Positions 42,811 to 51,791 of a DNA stretch of 56,155 nt are shown piece after piece. How positions within the stretch are numbered: the stretch's first letter is position 1; the number at the start of each line of letters is the position of its first letter. This DNA comes from an uncultured Enterorhabdus sp. (lineage in GTDB: Bacteria; Actinomycetota; Coriobacteriia; Coriobacteriales; Eggerthellaceae): NCBI GenBank assembly GCA_947645965.1, contig CANSES010000006.1, positions 1 to 56,155 on the forward strand, in the 5' to 3' direction. A program made the position numbers and the translations under genes. The notes under the pieces were generated by a model. It ran no database searches, was not told where the DNA came from, and saw nothing but the letters and a program-made list of their open reading frames with translations.

Positions 42811-43853
42811 CGGGCATCCGAAGCCGCGGCTTCCCCTTCCCCGGCGGCCTTGGCGGCGGCCGTCGTGCGGGCCACGGTCTCGGCGATCACGCCGACCACG
42901 TTCGCGCGCACGGTGGTGGCGGCCACGGCGATGCCGTTGGCGACGGCCACCTCGTTGGACGAGCCGTGGCCCACGATGACGGCGCCCTTCACGCCGAGCA
43001 GCGGCGTGCCGCCGTAGGTCTCCGGCGACAGCTTCGCCTTCAGCGCCGACAGGTCGCCCTTCACGAGCAGCGCCCCCAGCTTCGAGGGCAGCGAGCCCAT
43101 GAGCGCGTCCTTCACGTACTTGAACAGGGTTTTCGCCGTGCCCTCGATGGTCTTCAGGCAGACGTTGCCCGTAAATCCGTCGCAGACCACCACGTCGAAG
43201 TCGCCGGCCATGAGGTTGCCCCCCTCGCAGTTGCCCGCGAACTGGGGCACCGAGGCGGCCAGCAGCGCATGGGCCTTCTGGGCGAACTCGTCGCCCTTGG
43301 TGTCCTCCGAGCCGATGTTCAAAAGCCCCACCCGCGGGTTTTCCACCCCCATGATGGACTCCATGTACACGGCGCCCATCTGGGCGAACTGCACCAGGTA
43401 CTCGGGCTTGCAGTCGGCGTTGGCCCCCACGTCGATGAGCAGGCAGGGGCGCGCGTAGGCCGGCAGCACCTGACCCAAGGCCGGGCGCTTCACCCCCTTC
43501 ACGCGGCCCACCACCAACGTGGCGGCGGCCAGGCAGCCCCCCGTGGAGCCGGCGGAGAAGAATCCCTCGGCCGCGCCCTCCTTCACCAGGCGGCAGCCCA
43601 CCACGATGGACGAGTCCTTCTTGGCGCGCACGGCGCTAGCCGGATGCTCGGCCATCTCGATGACCTCGGTGGTCACCTGGGCCCGGGCCCGATCGTGGGA
43701 CGCCGCGAAGGGCTCCACGGCCTCGGCGGCCCCCACGAGCACCACGTGCAGGTCGGGATCGGCCTGAAGCGCCTGGGATACGCCGCCCAGCACCACGGCG
43801 GGACCGAGATCGCCCCCCATGACGTCGACGGCGATAGTTACTGATTCAGCCAC
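42807..43853 (-). CDS. plsX: Phosphate acyltransferase PlsX
   Basis: The protein has 348 residues. It starts VTIAVDVMGGDLGPAVVLGG and has KKDSSIVVGCRLVKEG, FFSAGSTGG, LIDVGANADCKPEYL, VGLLNIGSEDTKG and VVVCDGFTGNV, all typical of PlsX. The enzyme converts acyl-ACP to acyl-phosphate for phospholipid synthesis. The GTG at 43853 follows AAGGAG. It lies downstream of rpmF, as in many bacteria, with a possible terminator between them. Confidence 0.97.
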   Translation of the reverse strand: MAESVTIAVDVMGGDLGPAVVLGGVSQALQADPDLHVVLVGAAEAVEPFAASHDRARAQVTTEVIEMAEHPASAVRAKKDSSIVVGCRLVKEGAAEGFFSAGSTGGCLAAATLVVGRVKGVKRPALGQVLPAYARPCLLIDVGANADCKPEYLVQFAQMGAVYMESIMGVENPRVGLLNIGSEDTKGDEFAQKAHALLAASVPQFAGNCEGGNLMAGDFDVVVCDGFTGNVCLKTIEGTAKTLFKYVKDALMGSLPSKLGALLVKGDLSALKAKLSPETYGGTPLLGVKGAVIVGHGSSNEVAVANGIAVAATTVRANVVGVIAETVARTTAAAKAAGEGEAAASDAR

Positions 43854-43942
43854 GAATATACTCCTTGTGAAAAGCGGACGATGCGTCCCCGACCCTACCC
43901 GCGCGCGGCGTGGGCACGATCGGAGGCGCGGCGGCCTATAGC

Positions 43943-43970
43943 CAAAAAGCCCCCTGGCAAACCAGGCTCT
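43943..43970 (-). terminator. Possible attenuator/terminator between rpmF and plsX
   Basis: On the minus strand AGCCTGG-TTTG-CCAGGGGGCT is followed by TTTTT. The stem has a three-base bulge. A second hairpin without a T tract (TCACGGAAGG / CCTTCCGTGA, 44004-44031) lies just upstream. Together they could stop or modulate read-through from rpmF into plsX. The rest of the 195-base gap shows no gene. Confidence 0.6.
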
Positions 43971-44048
43971 ACCAGCTTGGAATGCGAGGAGGCTTTGCCG
44001 ACATCACGGAAGGCACCTGAACCTTCCGTGACCGTCAACACCTGGGAA

Positions 44049-44228
44049 CTACTCCGTCTCGATGACCTCACGGTCGCGATAGTAGCCGCAGTTACCGCAC
44101 ACGCGGTGGGGAAGCTTCACTTCGCCGCACTGCGGGCACACGGAACGGGCGGGCATGGGGATCTTGTCGTTGGTGCTGCGACGGGCATGGGTGCGGGCAC
44201 GGCCCATTTTGCGCTTAGGTACTGCCAT
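44049..44228 (-). CDS. rpmF: 50S ribosomal protein L32
   Basis: The protein has 59 residues: MAVPKRKMGRARTHARRSTN at the start, then a zinc-binding CPQCGEVKLPHRVCGNCG. Both are diagnostic for the four-Cys form of L32. It ends at 44049 (TAG). The gene is short enough to be missed by length-filtered gene calls. In most bacteria yceD lies immediately upstream; here a purine permease gene and a nested palindrome intervene. Confidence 0.97.
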   Translation of the reverse strand: MAVPKRKMGRARTHARRSTNDKIPMPARSVCPQCGEVKLPHRVCGNCGYYRDREVIETE

Positions 44229-44392
44229 CTCGATTACTCCTTCTATAGCTGGAACGACGGGTGCCGCTCACAACTTCTTCTGTAAACGCACGATCTGGTA
44301 TGTTATCAAACCCGTACCCCGGTCGCAAGGGGGAATATATCCCGATTTCGCCAACGGCACGGGTTTTCCAGATTCCTCCTTCATATCCCTCC
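44229..44392. other. rpmF upstream region
   Basis: These 164 bases between the rpmF start and the palindromic element are comparatively AT-rich and should hold the rpmF promoter. GTAATCGAG before the ATG gives only a weak ribosome site. GGTATGTTATCAAAC around 44297-44311 contains a possible -10 on either strand. No gene is seen. Confidence 0.35.
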
Positions 44393-44523
44393 GGGGAGGA
44401 AGGGGCGGAAGCCCCCGTGCTCAAACAAGTCCTCGCTTTGGGAAAAAGAGGGGCAAGAATGGTACCCCTCTTTTTTCCCAGTCTGCGGAATCTGCGCGCG
44501 GGGCCTTCCGCCCCTTCCTCCCC
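44393..44523 (-). other. Nested palindromic element, copy B
   Basis: The outer arms (44393-44416 and 44500-44523) pair over 19 perfect bases plus 4 more after one mismatch. An inner hairpin (TGGGAAAAAGAGGGG at 44439-44453 with 44465-44480, one bulge) lies inside. Read from the minus strand, the unpaired parts are CGCGCGCAGATTCCGCAG (44483-44500) and AAGCGAGGACT-N5-GAGCACGG, the same as copy A at 21204-21325. Stem sequences differ completely between copies. It begins 23 bases after the permease stop codon. Confidence 0.8.
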
Positions 44524-44545
44524 TGCCTTTCTCTAGGCCGAAGCG

Positions 44546-45913
44546 CTACATCACCAGTGTCGCGATGCGCAAAAGGAACAGGGCGGCGGCGATCCACATG
44601 ACCCAGTGGACGTCCTTGGCGCGGCCCTGGCAGATGCGCACGATGACGAAGGCCAGGATGCCGAACATGATGCCGTTGGCGATGGAGTAGGTGAACGGCA
44701 TCATGATGATGGCCAGAAAACCGCCCACGGCGCCGGCGGCGTCCTCGGAAAAGTCCATCTTGGTCACCGAGGACATCATGAGCAGGCCCACCCACACGAG
44801 CGCCGGCATGGTGGCGAAGCTGGGGATGGCCAAGAAGATGGGCGAGAACACCAGGGCCACGACGAACAGCAGGCCCGTGGTCAGGGCCGTCAGCCCCGTG
44901 CGGCCGCCTGCGGCCACGCCGGCACTGCTCTCCACGTAGCTCGTGGTGGTGGAGGTGCCCACGCAGGCGCCCACCACGGTGCCCACGGCGTCGGCCATGA
45001 GCGCCTCCTTGGCCCGGGGCAGACGGCCCTGCTTGTCCAGCAGGCCGCCCTTGCTGGCCACGCCGATGAGCGTGCCGGCAGTGTCGAACAGATCGACGAA
45101 CAGGAAGGCGAAGACGATGACCGCGAAGTCCACCAGGTGGTTCAGGGCGAAGTCAAAGTTGAAGGCGAACAGATAGGGCGCCTGCAGGTTGATGCCCGCG
45201 GCCAGGCTGGGAATGAGCGAGTAGGCGCCGGCCTCCGGATCCACCTGGTACCAGCCGATAAGCTCGGCGCCGATGCCGAGCAGCCAGGTGCCCAGGATGC
45301 CCCACAGAATATAGCCGGGCACGTTGTAGTGGTACATCACGGCCACGGCGACAAGGCCGATGACCGACAGCGCCACCTGGGGCGTGGCGAACGAGCCGAG
45401 ATCGATCAGGGTGGAGGGGTTGTCCACCACCACGCCGGCATTGGCCAGACCCACCAGGGCGATGAACAGACCGATGCCCGCGGCAATGCCCAGCTTCAGG
45501 TTCTGCGGCACGTCGTTCACGAGCGCCTCGCGGAACTTGCACAGGGTGAGCAGGATGAAGATGATGCCCTCCACGAGCACCGCCGTAAGGGCGATGGTCC
45601 AGGGATCCTGGATGCCCTGCTGGGCCATGGGCACGCAGACCGAGTAGGCGAAGTAGGCGTTGAGCCCCATGCCGCTGGCCAGCGCGATGGGATAGTTCGC
45701 GTAGAAGGCCATGAACAAGGTGCCGAAGGCCGCGGAGATGGCCGTGGCCGTGAACACCGCGCCCGGCTCCATACCCGAGGCGGACAGGATGGACGGGTTC
45801 ACCGCCAGGATGTACACCATGGCCAGAAACGTGATGGTACCGGCCATGACCTCCGTTTTCACGGTGGTCCCGTGCTCCTTCAGCTTGAAGGTGCGCTCGA
45901 AGAACTGTTCCAT
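44546..45913 (-). CDS. Purine permease, AzgA/PbuG branch of the NCS2 family
   Basis: The protein has 455 residues with 12-14 hydrophobic segments. It begins FKLKEHGTTVKTEVMAGTITFLAMVYI and contains ASGMGLNAYFAY, VPQNLKLGIAAGIGLFIA, FVDLFDTAGTLIGVASKGG and GTSTTTSYVESSAGVAAGGRTGL, diagnostic for adenine/guanine/hypoxanthine proton symporters. It imports purines across the membrane. It is unusually placed between yceD and rpmF. The nested palindromic element follows the stop codon and may act as its terminator. Confidence 0.92.
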   Translation of the reverse strand: MEQFFERTFKLKEHGTTVKTEVMAGTITFLAMVYILAVNPSILSASGMEPGAVFTATAISAAFGTLFMAFYANYPIALASGMGLNAYFAYSVCVPMAQQGIQDPWTIALTAVLVEGIIFILLTLCKFREALVNDVPQNLKLGIAAGIGLFIALVGLANAGVVVDNPSTLIDLGSFATPQVALSVIGLVAVAVMYHYNVPGYILWGILGTWLLGIGAELIGWYQVDPEAGAYSLIPSLAAGINLQAPYLFAFNFDFALNHLVDFAVIVFAFLFVDLFDTAGTLIGVASKGGLLDKQGRLPRAKEALMADAVGTVVGACVGTSTTTSYVESSAGVAAGGRTGLTALTTGLLFVVALVFSPIFLAIPSFATMPALVWVGLLMMSSVTKMDFSEDAAGAVGGFLAIIMMPFTYSIANGIMFGILAFVIVRICQGRAKDVHWVMWIAAALFLLRIATLVM

Positions 45914-46048
45914 GGGCCTCTCTTTCCGTTGGGGCTAACAGGACGCCGCGGGGGCGCAGCGTCCATCATAGCCCACCTTGGGCCCTCGCGGCACGACATT
46001 GCCAAGTGAAAGGGAAATGAAATCACCGGACGCGGAACCGCCCGCGCC

Positions 46049-46600
46049 CTAGGCCCCGAAGTCGAAGTCCTTCAGCGCCGCGAAGGGACCGCCCGCCGCC
46101 GCGCCGCCCTCCGACGCGCAGGCGCAGGGGCCCTCGTTCAGGTTCGCGCCGCACTGGGGGCACAGGCCCTGGCACTCGTCGTCGCACAGGGGCACCAGGG
46201 GCAGCTCCAGCAGCAGGGCGCTCACAATGAGCGGCACCATGTCGATGACGTGGTTGTCGGGCAGGTAGGAGAACTCGTCGCCCTCCAGATCATCGGGAGC
46301 GGCCGCCTCGGTGCCGCCGATGATGAAGTAGCCCTCGATGTCGCCCTCCAGATCGTAGGCCACCTCCTCCAGGCAGCGGGCGCAGCCGCAGGCGGCCTGG
46401 GCCCGGGCCGTCCCCATCACCAGCAGGGCGTCGCCGGTGTTCGTGACGGCCACCGACCAGGCCACCGGCGCGGCGAAGCGGTAGACATCGGGGCCGGCCA
46501 CCAGCTCGTCCAAGACGGTCTCGCCTTCGAAGTGACGGCTCTCGGCGGTCTCGAAGAGCTCTTCGGGAACGTGGATCAGATTAGGATCGTTCTTGACCAT
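46049..46600 (-). CDS. yceD: YceD/DUF177-family protein
   Basis: The protein has 183 residues. The central CGCARCLEEVAYDLEGDIEGYF and the C-terminal ECQGLCPQCGANLNEGPC are hallmarks of YceD, a protein linked to 23S rRNA accumulation and ribosome biogenesis. It is normally encoded directly before rpmF, but here the purine permease and copy B of the palindrome separate them by about 1.8 kb. GAGAGGAAGATTGCC lies ahead of the ATG at 46600. Confidence 0.92.
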   Translation of the reverse strand: MVKNDPNLIHVPEELFETAESRHFEGETVLDELVAGPDVYRFAAPVAWSVAVTNTGDALLVMGTARAQAACGCARCLEEVAYDLEGDIEGYFIIGGTEAAAPDDLEGDEFSYLPDNHVIDMVPLIVSALLLELPLVPLCDDECQGLCPQCGANLNEGPCACASEGGAAAGGPFAALKDFDFGA

Positions 46601-46622
46601 GGCAATCTTCCTCTCAAATAAA

Positions 46623-46649
46623 AAGGCGCGCCTCTCACGGGGCGCGCCG
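46623..46649 (-). terminator. Hairpin between the coiled-coil gene and yceD
   Basis: GGCGCGCC (46624-46631) pairs with GGCGCGCC (46640-46647) around an 8-nt loop, with AAAAA on the left, i.e. a T tract in the minus-strand direction. It lies 23 bases after the stop codon at 46672 and probably ends that transcript. Confidence 0.7.
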
Positions 46650-46671
46650 ACAGGTTCGTTGTTGCGCGGGC

Positions 46672-47142
46672 CTAGCGCACGTTGATGGACGTGGCGTTCA
46701 GGCGGTCGCGGCAGCGGCGCGTGTTGTTCAGCAGCGTGTCGAGGCTCTGCTCGATGTGGCCGAACACCTCGTCGGCGTAGTCTTCCGCACCGGCGCGGGT
46801 CTGGCGCTCCAACTCGCGGGCGTCGGCCAGGATGGTGTCGGCCTGCTGCTGGGAGATGCGCACGATCTCCTGCTCGCTGGCGATGGTGATGGCCTGGCTG
46901 CGGGCATCCTCGATCATGCGGTTGGCCTCCACCTCGGCGTCGTCCAGAAGGCTCTGGCGCTCGCGCACGATCTGGCGGGCCTGGGAGAACTCAGCGGGGA
47001 ACAGGTCGCGGATCTCGTCCATGATGTCGAAGGCAGCGGCGATATCCACCTGGCGCAGGTTGCTCTTGCCGAAGACGGGCTTCGAGTCCTCGAGCAGGAT
47101 CGAGAGCTCTTCGAGCAGCCCCAACACTCCGGTTTCGTCCAT
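46672..47142 (-). CDS. Small coiled-coil protein (DivIVA-like / ATP synthase b-like helix)
   Basis: The protein has 156 residues and is mostly alpha-helical. Residues about 50-135 form a long coiled coil (EFSQARQIVRERQSLLDDAEVEANRM, IASEQEIVRISQQQADTILADAREL). This resembles short cell-division-associated DivIVA-like proteins that sit next to yceD-rpmF in many Actinobacteria. There is no signal or membrane helix. The ATG at 47142 has AGGAA six bases ahead; an upstream in-frame start lacks one. The exact function is unknown. Confidence 0.75.
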   Translation of the reverse strand: MDETGVLGLLEELSILLEDSKPVFGKSNLRQVDIAAAFDIMDEIRDLFPAEFSQARQIVRERQSLLDDAEVEANRMIEDARSQAITIASEQEIVRISQQQADTILADARELERQTRAGAEDYADEVFGHIEQSLDTLLNNTRRCRDRLNATSINVR

Positions 47143-47301
47143 TGATGTTCCTTCCTGACTATCGCGCTGCGCTGATTGACTCCACAAGCCTCAGCACGCA
47201 ATGCATCCATGATGAGCTTTACTATTCTACCATGATGGAGAAGCTATGTAATACGACGGTTACCCCATGCACAAACGCTCCATGATGACCGGGAAGCGCC
47301 C

Positions 47302-47913
47302 CTAGGCCTCCCCTGCGGCAGCCGTTGCCTCGGGCTCGCCGGCGCGCTCCAAAAGGTCGATCACCGTGTCGCCGAAGGCGCGGCGCGACGCGATCGCCCA
47401 ACCATCGGATGCGGCCCGGGCGTCCACCCCGTCGTTGTCGGCCCCGTCGTGCTCGTAGCTGAGGATCACGTCGGCGGCCAGGGAGCCGGCCTCGTCGAGG
47501 CGCGCGATGAGATCGAAGACCTCAGTCGCCCCCAGGGCGTAGGGCGGATCGAGAAACACCAGATCGAAGGGGGCGTTCCCAGCCGCGGGGGGCCGCTTTA
47601 CCACATCGGCGCGCATCAGGCGCGCCCGATCGGGTGAAAGCCCCAGCGTGCGCAGGTTGCGCTCGATGACGCCGGCGGCCTCGCGGTCGCGCTCACAGAG
47701 CACCGCGCGGTCCGCCCCGCGCGAGAGCGCCTCCAGCGCCAGCGCCCCCGACCCGGCGAAGGCGTCCAGCACCACGGCTCCCGCAAAGCCGCCGCGGGCC
47801 GAGTGCAGAGCGCTCATGAGCGACTCGCGCACCCGATCGGTGGTGGGCCGGGTGCCCTGGCCCTTGGGGGCGTCCAAACGGCGCCCGCGATATTCTCCCG
47901 CAATGATGCGCAT
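47302..47913 (-). CDS. rsmD: 16S rRNA (guanine966-N2)-methyltransferase
   Basis: The protein has 203 residues. The start MRIIAGEYRGRRLDAPKG and TRPTTDRVRESLMSAL are diagnostic for RsmD. The SAM-binding fold follows with VLDAFAGSGALALEALSRGA, and the catalytic DPPY is in LVFLDPPYALG. The enzyme methylates G966 of 16S rRNA. It starts 2 bases after the recG stop. coaD, often next to rsmD, does not follow; the next 159 bases (47143-47301) show no gene. Confidence 0.95.
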   Translation of the reverse strand: MRIIAGEYRGRRLDAPKGQGTRPTTDRVRESLMSALHSARGGFAGAVVLDAFAGSGALALEALSRGADRAVLCERDREAAGVIERNLRTLGLSPDRARLMRADVVKRPPAAGNAPFDLVFLDPPYALGATEVFDLIARLDEAGSLAADVILSYEHDGADNDGVDARAASDGWAIASRRAFGDTVIDLLERAGEPEATAAAGEA

Positions 47914-47915
47914 GG

Positions 47916-50099
47916 CTAACCTCCTACGATTCCCTCGCCGGCGAAGGCGAGGCGCACTTCGCGGGCCATGGCCCGATGGTCGGGCTCTTGCAGCAGCGGG
48001 TCCACGTCCAGCAGCGCCTGGGCGTCGCCGTGGGCGGCCTCGATGACCGCCCCGTCCCGCATGATGTTCACCAGTTTCAGTCCGCTCGCCCCGTGCTGGC
48101 GGTTGCCGAGGATGTCGCCCTCGCGGCGCAGCGACAAGTCGAAGGCGGCCAGCTCGAAGCCGTCGTCGGTGGTCTCCATGGCCGCCAGGCGCGCCAGGGA
48201 CTCCTCGCGGTGCGACGCCGACACCAGATACACCTCGGCCGCCTTCGTGCCGCGGCCCACGCGGCCCCGCAGCTGGTGCAGCTGGGCCAGGCCGAAGCGG
48301 TCGGCGTCCTGCACGATCATCACCGTGGCGTTGGGCACGTCCACGCCCACCTCGATGACCGTGGTGGCCACGAGCACCTGGGCCTCCCCGGTGCGGAAGC
48401 GCTCCATCACGGCGCGCTTGGCCTCGGTGCCCATGCCGCCGTGCAAAAGCTCCACGGTGTAATCGGCGAAGGTGGTGGAGCGCAGGATCTCCGCCTCCTT
48501 GGTGGCGGCGGCCACATCGTCGTCGAAGTCGTCCGCGTCCTCGATGGCCACGGCGGGATGGTACTCCTCCCCCGCCGCGTCGGCCGCCCCCGCCTTGCCC
48601 GCGGCCTTGGCGTCGCGCTCCTCGGTGCCCTTGCCCACGAGCGGGCAGACCACGTACACCTGCTCGCCGCGGGCCAGGGCCGCCCGCGCCCCGTCGAAGG
48701 CCTCGCCTTGGCGCTCTTTGGGCAGCACGCGCGTGGTGCGCGGCACGGCGTCGTGGGGGCGGTGCTTGATATAGGACAGCGTGAGGTTCCCGTACAGGGC
48801 CAGAGCCAGGGTGCGGGGAATGGGCGTGGCCGTGAGGTAGAGCGCGTCGGGGGCCTCGCCCTTGGCCAGCAGCTTGGCGCGCTGGTCCACGCCGAAGCGC
48901 TGCTGCTCGTCGATGATGGCCAGCGACAGCCGGGCCGGGCGCACGTCGTCGGAGAGCAGGGCGTGGGTGCCGATGAGCACGTCGATGTCCCCGGCGGCGA
49001 AGGCCTCGGTGATCTGGGCGCGCTCGGCGGCGGCCGTGGAGCCGGTCAAAAGAGCGCTGCGCACCCCGGCCGCCTCCAGAAGGGACCCCAAGCCCTCGGC
49101 GTGCTGGCGGGCCAGCACCTCGGTGGGGGCCAAAAGCAGGGCCTGGCAACCGCTGTCGGCCGCAGCGGCCAGGGCAAAGCCGGCCACGACGGTCTTGCCC
49201 GTGCCCACGTCGCCGAGCAGCATATGGTTCATCACCGCGGGGGCCGCCATGGCCTCCAGAATGTCGTCGCGGGCCCGCTCCTGCTCGCCGGCGAGCGCGA
49301 AGGGCAGCGCCCCGGCGAAGGCGGCCACGCACTCGCCGTCGGTCACGTGCTCGCAGGGGGCCGCGCCGGCGGCGCGCTCGGCGCCCTCCTGCATGAGGAA
49401 CAGCTCCAGGTACAGCAGCTCCTCGTAGACGAGCCGGCGGCGCGCCTCGGCCGCCTCGTCCATGGTGGCGGGAAAGTGGATGGCGCGCAGGGCGGCGCTC
49501 CGGCTCATGAGGCGGTAGCGCAAACGCAGCCCCAAGGGCAGCGGGTCGAAGGCGCCCTCCACCTCTTCCAGGCCGTTGGCCACGATGCGGCGCACCCAGG
49601 CGGCCGTCAGCTTCTCGGTGGCTGGGTGCACCGGCACCACCGACCCGGCCAGAGCCGGCCCCTCCCCTTCCCCGATCACCTCGATGAAGGGGTTGGTCAT
49701 GCGCTTGTAGCCGTAGTCGAAGGCCACCTTGCCCGACACCGCCACGGCGTCCCCCGCCTTGATCTGGTCCATGAGCCAGGGCTGGCGAAAGGCCGTCACC
49801 ATGAGGATGCCCGTCTCGTCCACCAGCGCGATCTCCACGAGCTTCAGGTTGTAGCGGGGCTTCTTCAGCTTGATCTCGTGCACCGTGCCGCGGATGGTGC
49901 ACATCTCGCCGATGCGGGCTGTGGCGCAGGTCTCCACCTGAGACAGATCGATGTAGGAGCGCGGAAAGTGGGTCACCAAATCGCGCACCGTGCGCACGCC
50001 GAGCTTCTCCAAGGCCCGGGCGCGGGCGGGACTAACCAAACGGACCCGTGAAACGGGTCCGTCCAATGCCAACGTTGCCTTTTCGCGATCGATAGCCAC
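47916..50099 (-). CDS. recG: ATP-dependent DNA helicase RecG
   Basis: The protein has 727 residues. An OB-fold wedge domain (CTIRGTVHEIKLKK, VTAFRQPWL) precedes helicase motifs: Walker A MLLGDVGTGKTVVAG, Walker B AIIDEQQRFGVDQR, LTATPIPRTLAL, VEVGVDVPNA-type EVGVDVPNATVMI, and QLHQLRGRVGRG. RecG remodels stalled forks and Holliday junctions. The second RecA domain carries an acidic, Ala-rich insert of about 40 residues (around AAGKAGAADAAGEE). Its first base is shared with the stop of the kinase gene upstream. Confidence 0.96.
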   Translation of the reverse strand: MAIDREKATLALDGPVSRVRLVSPARARALEKLGVRTVRDLVTHFPRSYIDLSQVETCATARIGEMCTIRGTVHEIKLKKPRYNLKLVEIALVDETGILMVTAFRQPWLMDQIKAGDAVAVSGKVAFDYGYKRMTNPFIEVIGEGEGPALAGSVVPVHPATEKLTAAWVRRIVANGLEEVEGAFDPLPLGLRLRYRLMSRSAALRAIHFPATMDEAAEARRRLVYEELLYLELFLMQEGAERAAGAAPCEHVTDGECVAAFAGALPFALAGEQERARDDILEAMAAPAVMNHMLLGDVGTGKTVVAGFALAAAADSGCQALLLAPTEVLARQHAEGLGSLLEAAGVRSALLTGSTAAAERAQITEAFAAGDIDVLIGTHALLSDDVRPARLSLAIIDEQQRFGVDQRAKLLAKGEAPDALYLTATPIPRTLALALYGNLTLSYIKHRPHDAVPRTTRVLPKERQGEAFDGARAALARGEQVYVVCPLVGKGTEERDAKAAGKAGAADAAGEEYHPAVAIEDADDFDDDVAAATKEAEILRSTTFADYTVELLHGGMGTEAKRAVMERFRTGEAQVLVATTVIEVGVDVPNATVMIVQDADRFGLAQLHQLRGRVGRGTKAAEVYLVSASHREESLARLAAMETTDDGFELAAFDLSLRREGDILGNRQHGASGLKLVNIMRDGAVIEAAHGDAQALLDVDPLLQEPDHRAMAREVRLAFAGEGIVGG

Positions 50100-51730
50100 T
50101 ACTCGACCGAGAAGATGATCGGGTAGAGCGGCTGCTCGCCGCGCTGGGCGTCCACCTCCAAGTCCTCGAAGGCCTCCTCCACCCGCTCGACCAGGGCCTC
50201 CAGATCGTCATCGGCATAGCCCTCGCCGGCCAGAATGGTGCAGGTGTCGGCCTCGTCGGCCTCCATCTTTTCCAGCAGCGTGAGCACCGCGCCCTCGATG
50301 GTGGAGTCCACCGCCTCGATGGAGCCGTCGGCGATGCCGATGACGTCGCCCTCGGCGATGGGATTGCCCGCGGCGTCCTTGGAATCGCGGGTGGCCCAGG
50401 TGACCTCGCCGGTCTTCACCGCGCGGGCCGCCTCGGTCATCTCCTCCACGTTGGTCTCGAGGGAGGCGTCCATATCGATGCAGAACAGGGCCGAGAAGGC
50501 CTGGGGCACCGACTTGGTGGGCACCACGGCGCACGGGGTCTCGGACAGCTCGGCGGCGGAATTGGCGGCCATGATGATGTTCGAGTTGTTCGGCAGGATG
50601 ATGACGGCGTCGGCGTTCACCGAACCGGCGGCATCCAGCAGGTCCTTGGTGGAGGGGTTCATGGTCTGGCCGCCGGAGACGACCACGTCCACCCCGAGGC
50701 TCTTCAGAATGGCGGCGTTGCCCTCGCCCGCGGCCACGGCCACGAAGCCCAAGGGCTTGCGCTCGGCCGCTTCCTCGGCGGCCAACTTCTCGGTGCGCTC
50801 GGCGGACTGGATCTGCATGTTGTGGATGAACACCTCGGACACCTGGCCGTGATCGAGGAAGTAGGCCAGCACCTTGTCGGGGTGGTCGGAGTGCACGTGC
50901 ACCTTGAACTTCGGCACCTCGCCCACGCACAGCTCGCAGTCGCCCATGGTGGACAGGAAGTTCAGCGCCTCTTCGCGGTCGAGGCTGTCGGAGTCCACCA
51001 GGAACTCGTTGCAGTAGCGGAACTGGGAGCCCTCCCAGTCGTTCACCTGCTCGATCTCCACCTTCGGGTGCGTCCCACGGGCGAAGGACAGCTCGTCGAC
51101 CATGGTTCCGGAGCGGCCCAGCAGGGCAGCGGTGAAGGCGTCGAAGAGAATGGCGAGGCCGAAGCCGCCGGCGTCCACCACGCCGTGCTCCTTGAGCACG
51201 GGCAGAAGATCGGGAGTGCGCTGCACCGAGGCGTAGGCCTCGGCCACGATGGCATCGAGGGCCCCGGGCGTGTCCAGCTCCTCTTCGGCGGCGTTCTTGG
51301 CCGCAGTGGCGGCGTCGCGCAGCACCGTGAGGATGGTGCCCTCCACCGGCTTGCGCACGGCCTGGAAGGCCACTTCCACGGCCTTGGCGAAGGCAGCGGC
51401 CACCGATGCGGTGTCGAAGGCGTCGAAGCCCTGGCTGCCCTCGCACAAACCGCGCAGGATCTGGGAGGTGATGACGCCGGAGTTGCCGCGGGCACCCATG
51501 AGCGCGCCGGTGGTGACGGCCTTGCGCACCTCGGCGGCCGTGGCCCCGATGGGCAGGCCGGCCACGTTGCCCACCACGCTCTGGATGGTAAGCGACATAT
51601 TGGTGCCGGTGTCACCGTCGGGCACGGGGAACACGTTGAGGCGGTTGACCTCCTCCTTGCGCTCATCGAGGGTCTTGGCGGCAGCGGCCACGGCGTTCAA
51701 GATGTTGTTGGAAGAATAGGTAGTAGACAT
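50099..51730 (-). CDS. fakA: FakA/YloV-like fatty acid kinase (Dak2 domain)
   Basis: The protein has 543 residues. The N-terminal DhaL-type kinase domain has NVFPVPDGDTGTNMSLT, TTGALMGARGNSGVITSQI and VDAGGFGLA. Middle and C-terminal DegV-like FakA domains follow (KFKVHVHSDHPDKVLAYF, GQTMNPSTKDLLDA, ILPNNSNIIMAA). FakA phosphorylates FakB-bound fatty acids so that PlsX/PlsY can use them, which fits plsX nearby. The ATG at 51730 begins the homology; a TTG seven codons upstream is an alternative. It lies 61 bases after the Asp23-family gene, the usual partner. Confidence 0.92.
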   Translation of the reverse strand: MSTTYSSNNILNAVAAAAKTLDERKEEVNRLNVFPVPDGDTGTNMSLTIQSVVGNVAGLPIGATAAEVRKAVTTGALMGARGNSGVITSQILRGLCEGSQGFDAFDTASVAAAFAKAVEVAFQAVRKPVEGTILTVLRDAATAAKNAAEEELDTPGALDAIVAEAYASVQRTPDLLPVLKEHGVVDAGGFGLAILFDAFTAALLGRSGTMVDELSFARGTHPKVEIEQVNDWEGSQFRYCNEFLVDSDSLDREEALNFLSTMGDCELCVGEVPKFKVHVHSDHPDKVLAYFLDHGQVSEVFIHNMQIQSAERTEKLAAEEAAERKPLGFVAVAAGEGNAAILKSLGVDVVVSGGQTMNPSTKDLLDAAGSVNADAVIILPNNSNIIMAANSAAELSETPCAVVPTKSVPQAFSALFCIDMDASLETNVEEMTEAARAVKTGEVTWATRDSKDAAGNPIAEGDVIGIADGSIEAVDSTIEGAVLTLLEKMEADEADTCTILAGEGYADDDLEALVERVEEAFEDLEVDAQRGEQPLYPIIFSVE

Positions 51731-51791
51731 GAGGGATTGTTTCTCCTTCAAGGGCGCGGGGAGACTCCGCCGGCGCCCGACTCACGGGAGC

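Noticed and set aside
43930..44035. tRNA or small RNA gene between plsX and rpmF
   Set aside because: The hairpins do not form a cloverleaf and no T-loop or CCA-compatible acceptor is present. A T-tailed hairpin and a second dyad explain the sequence.
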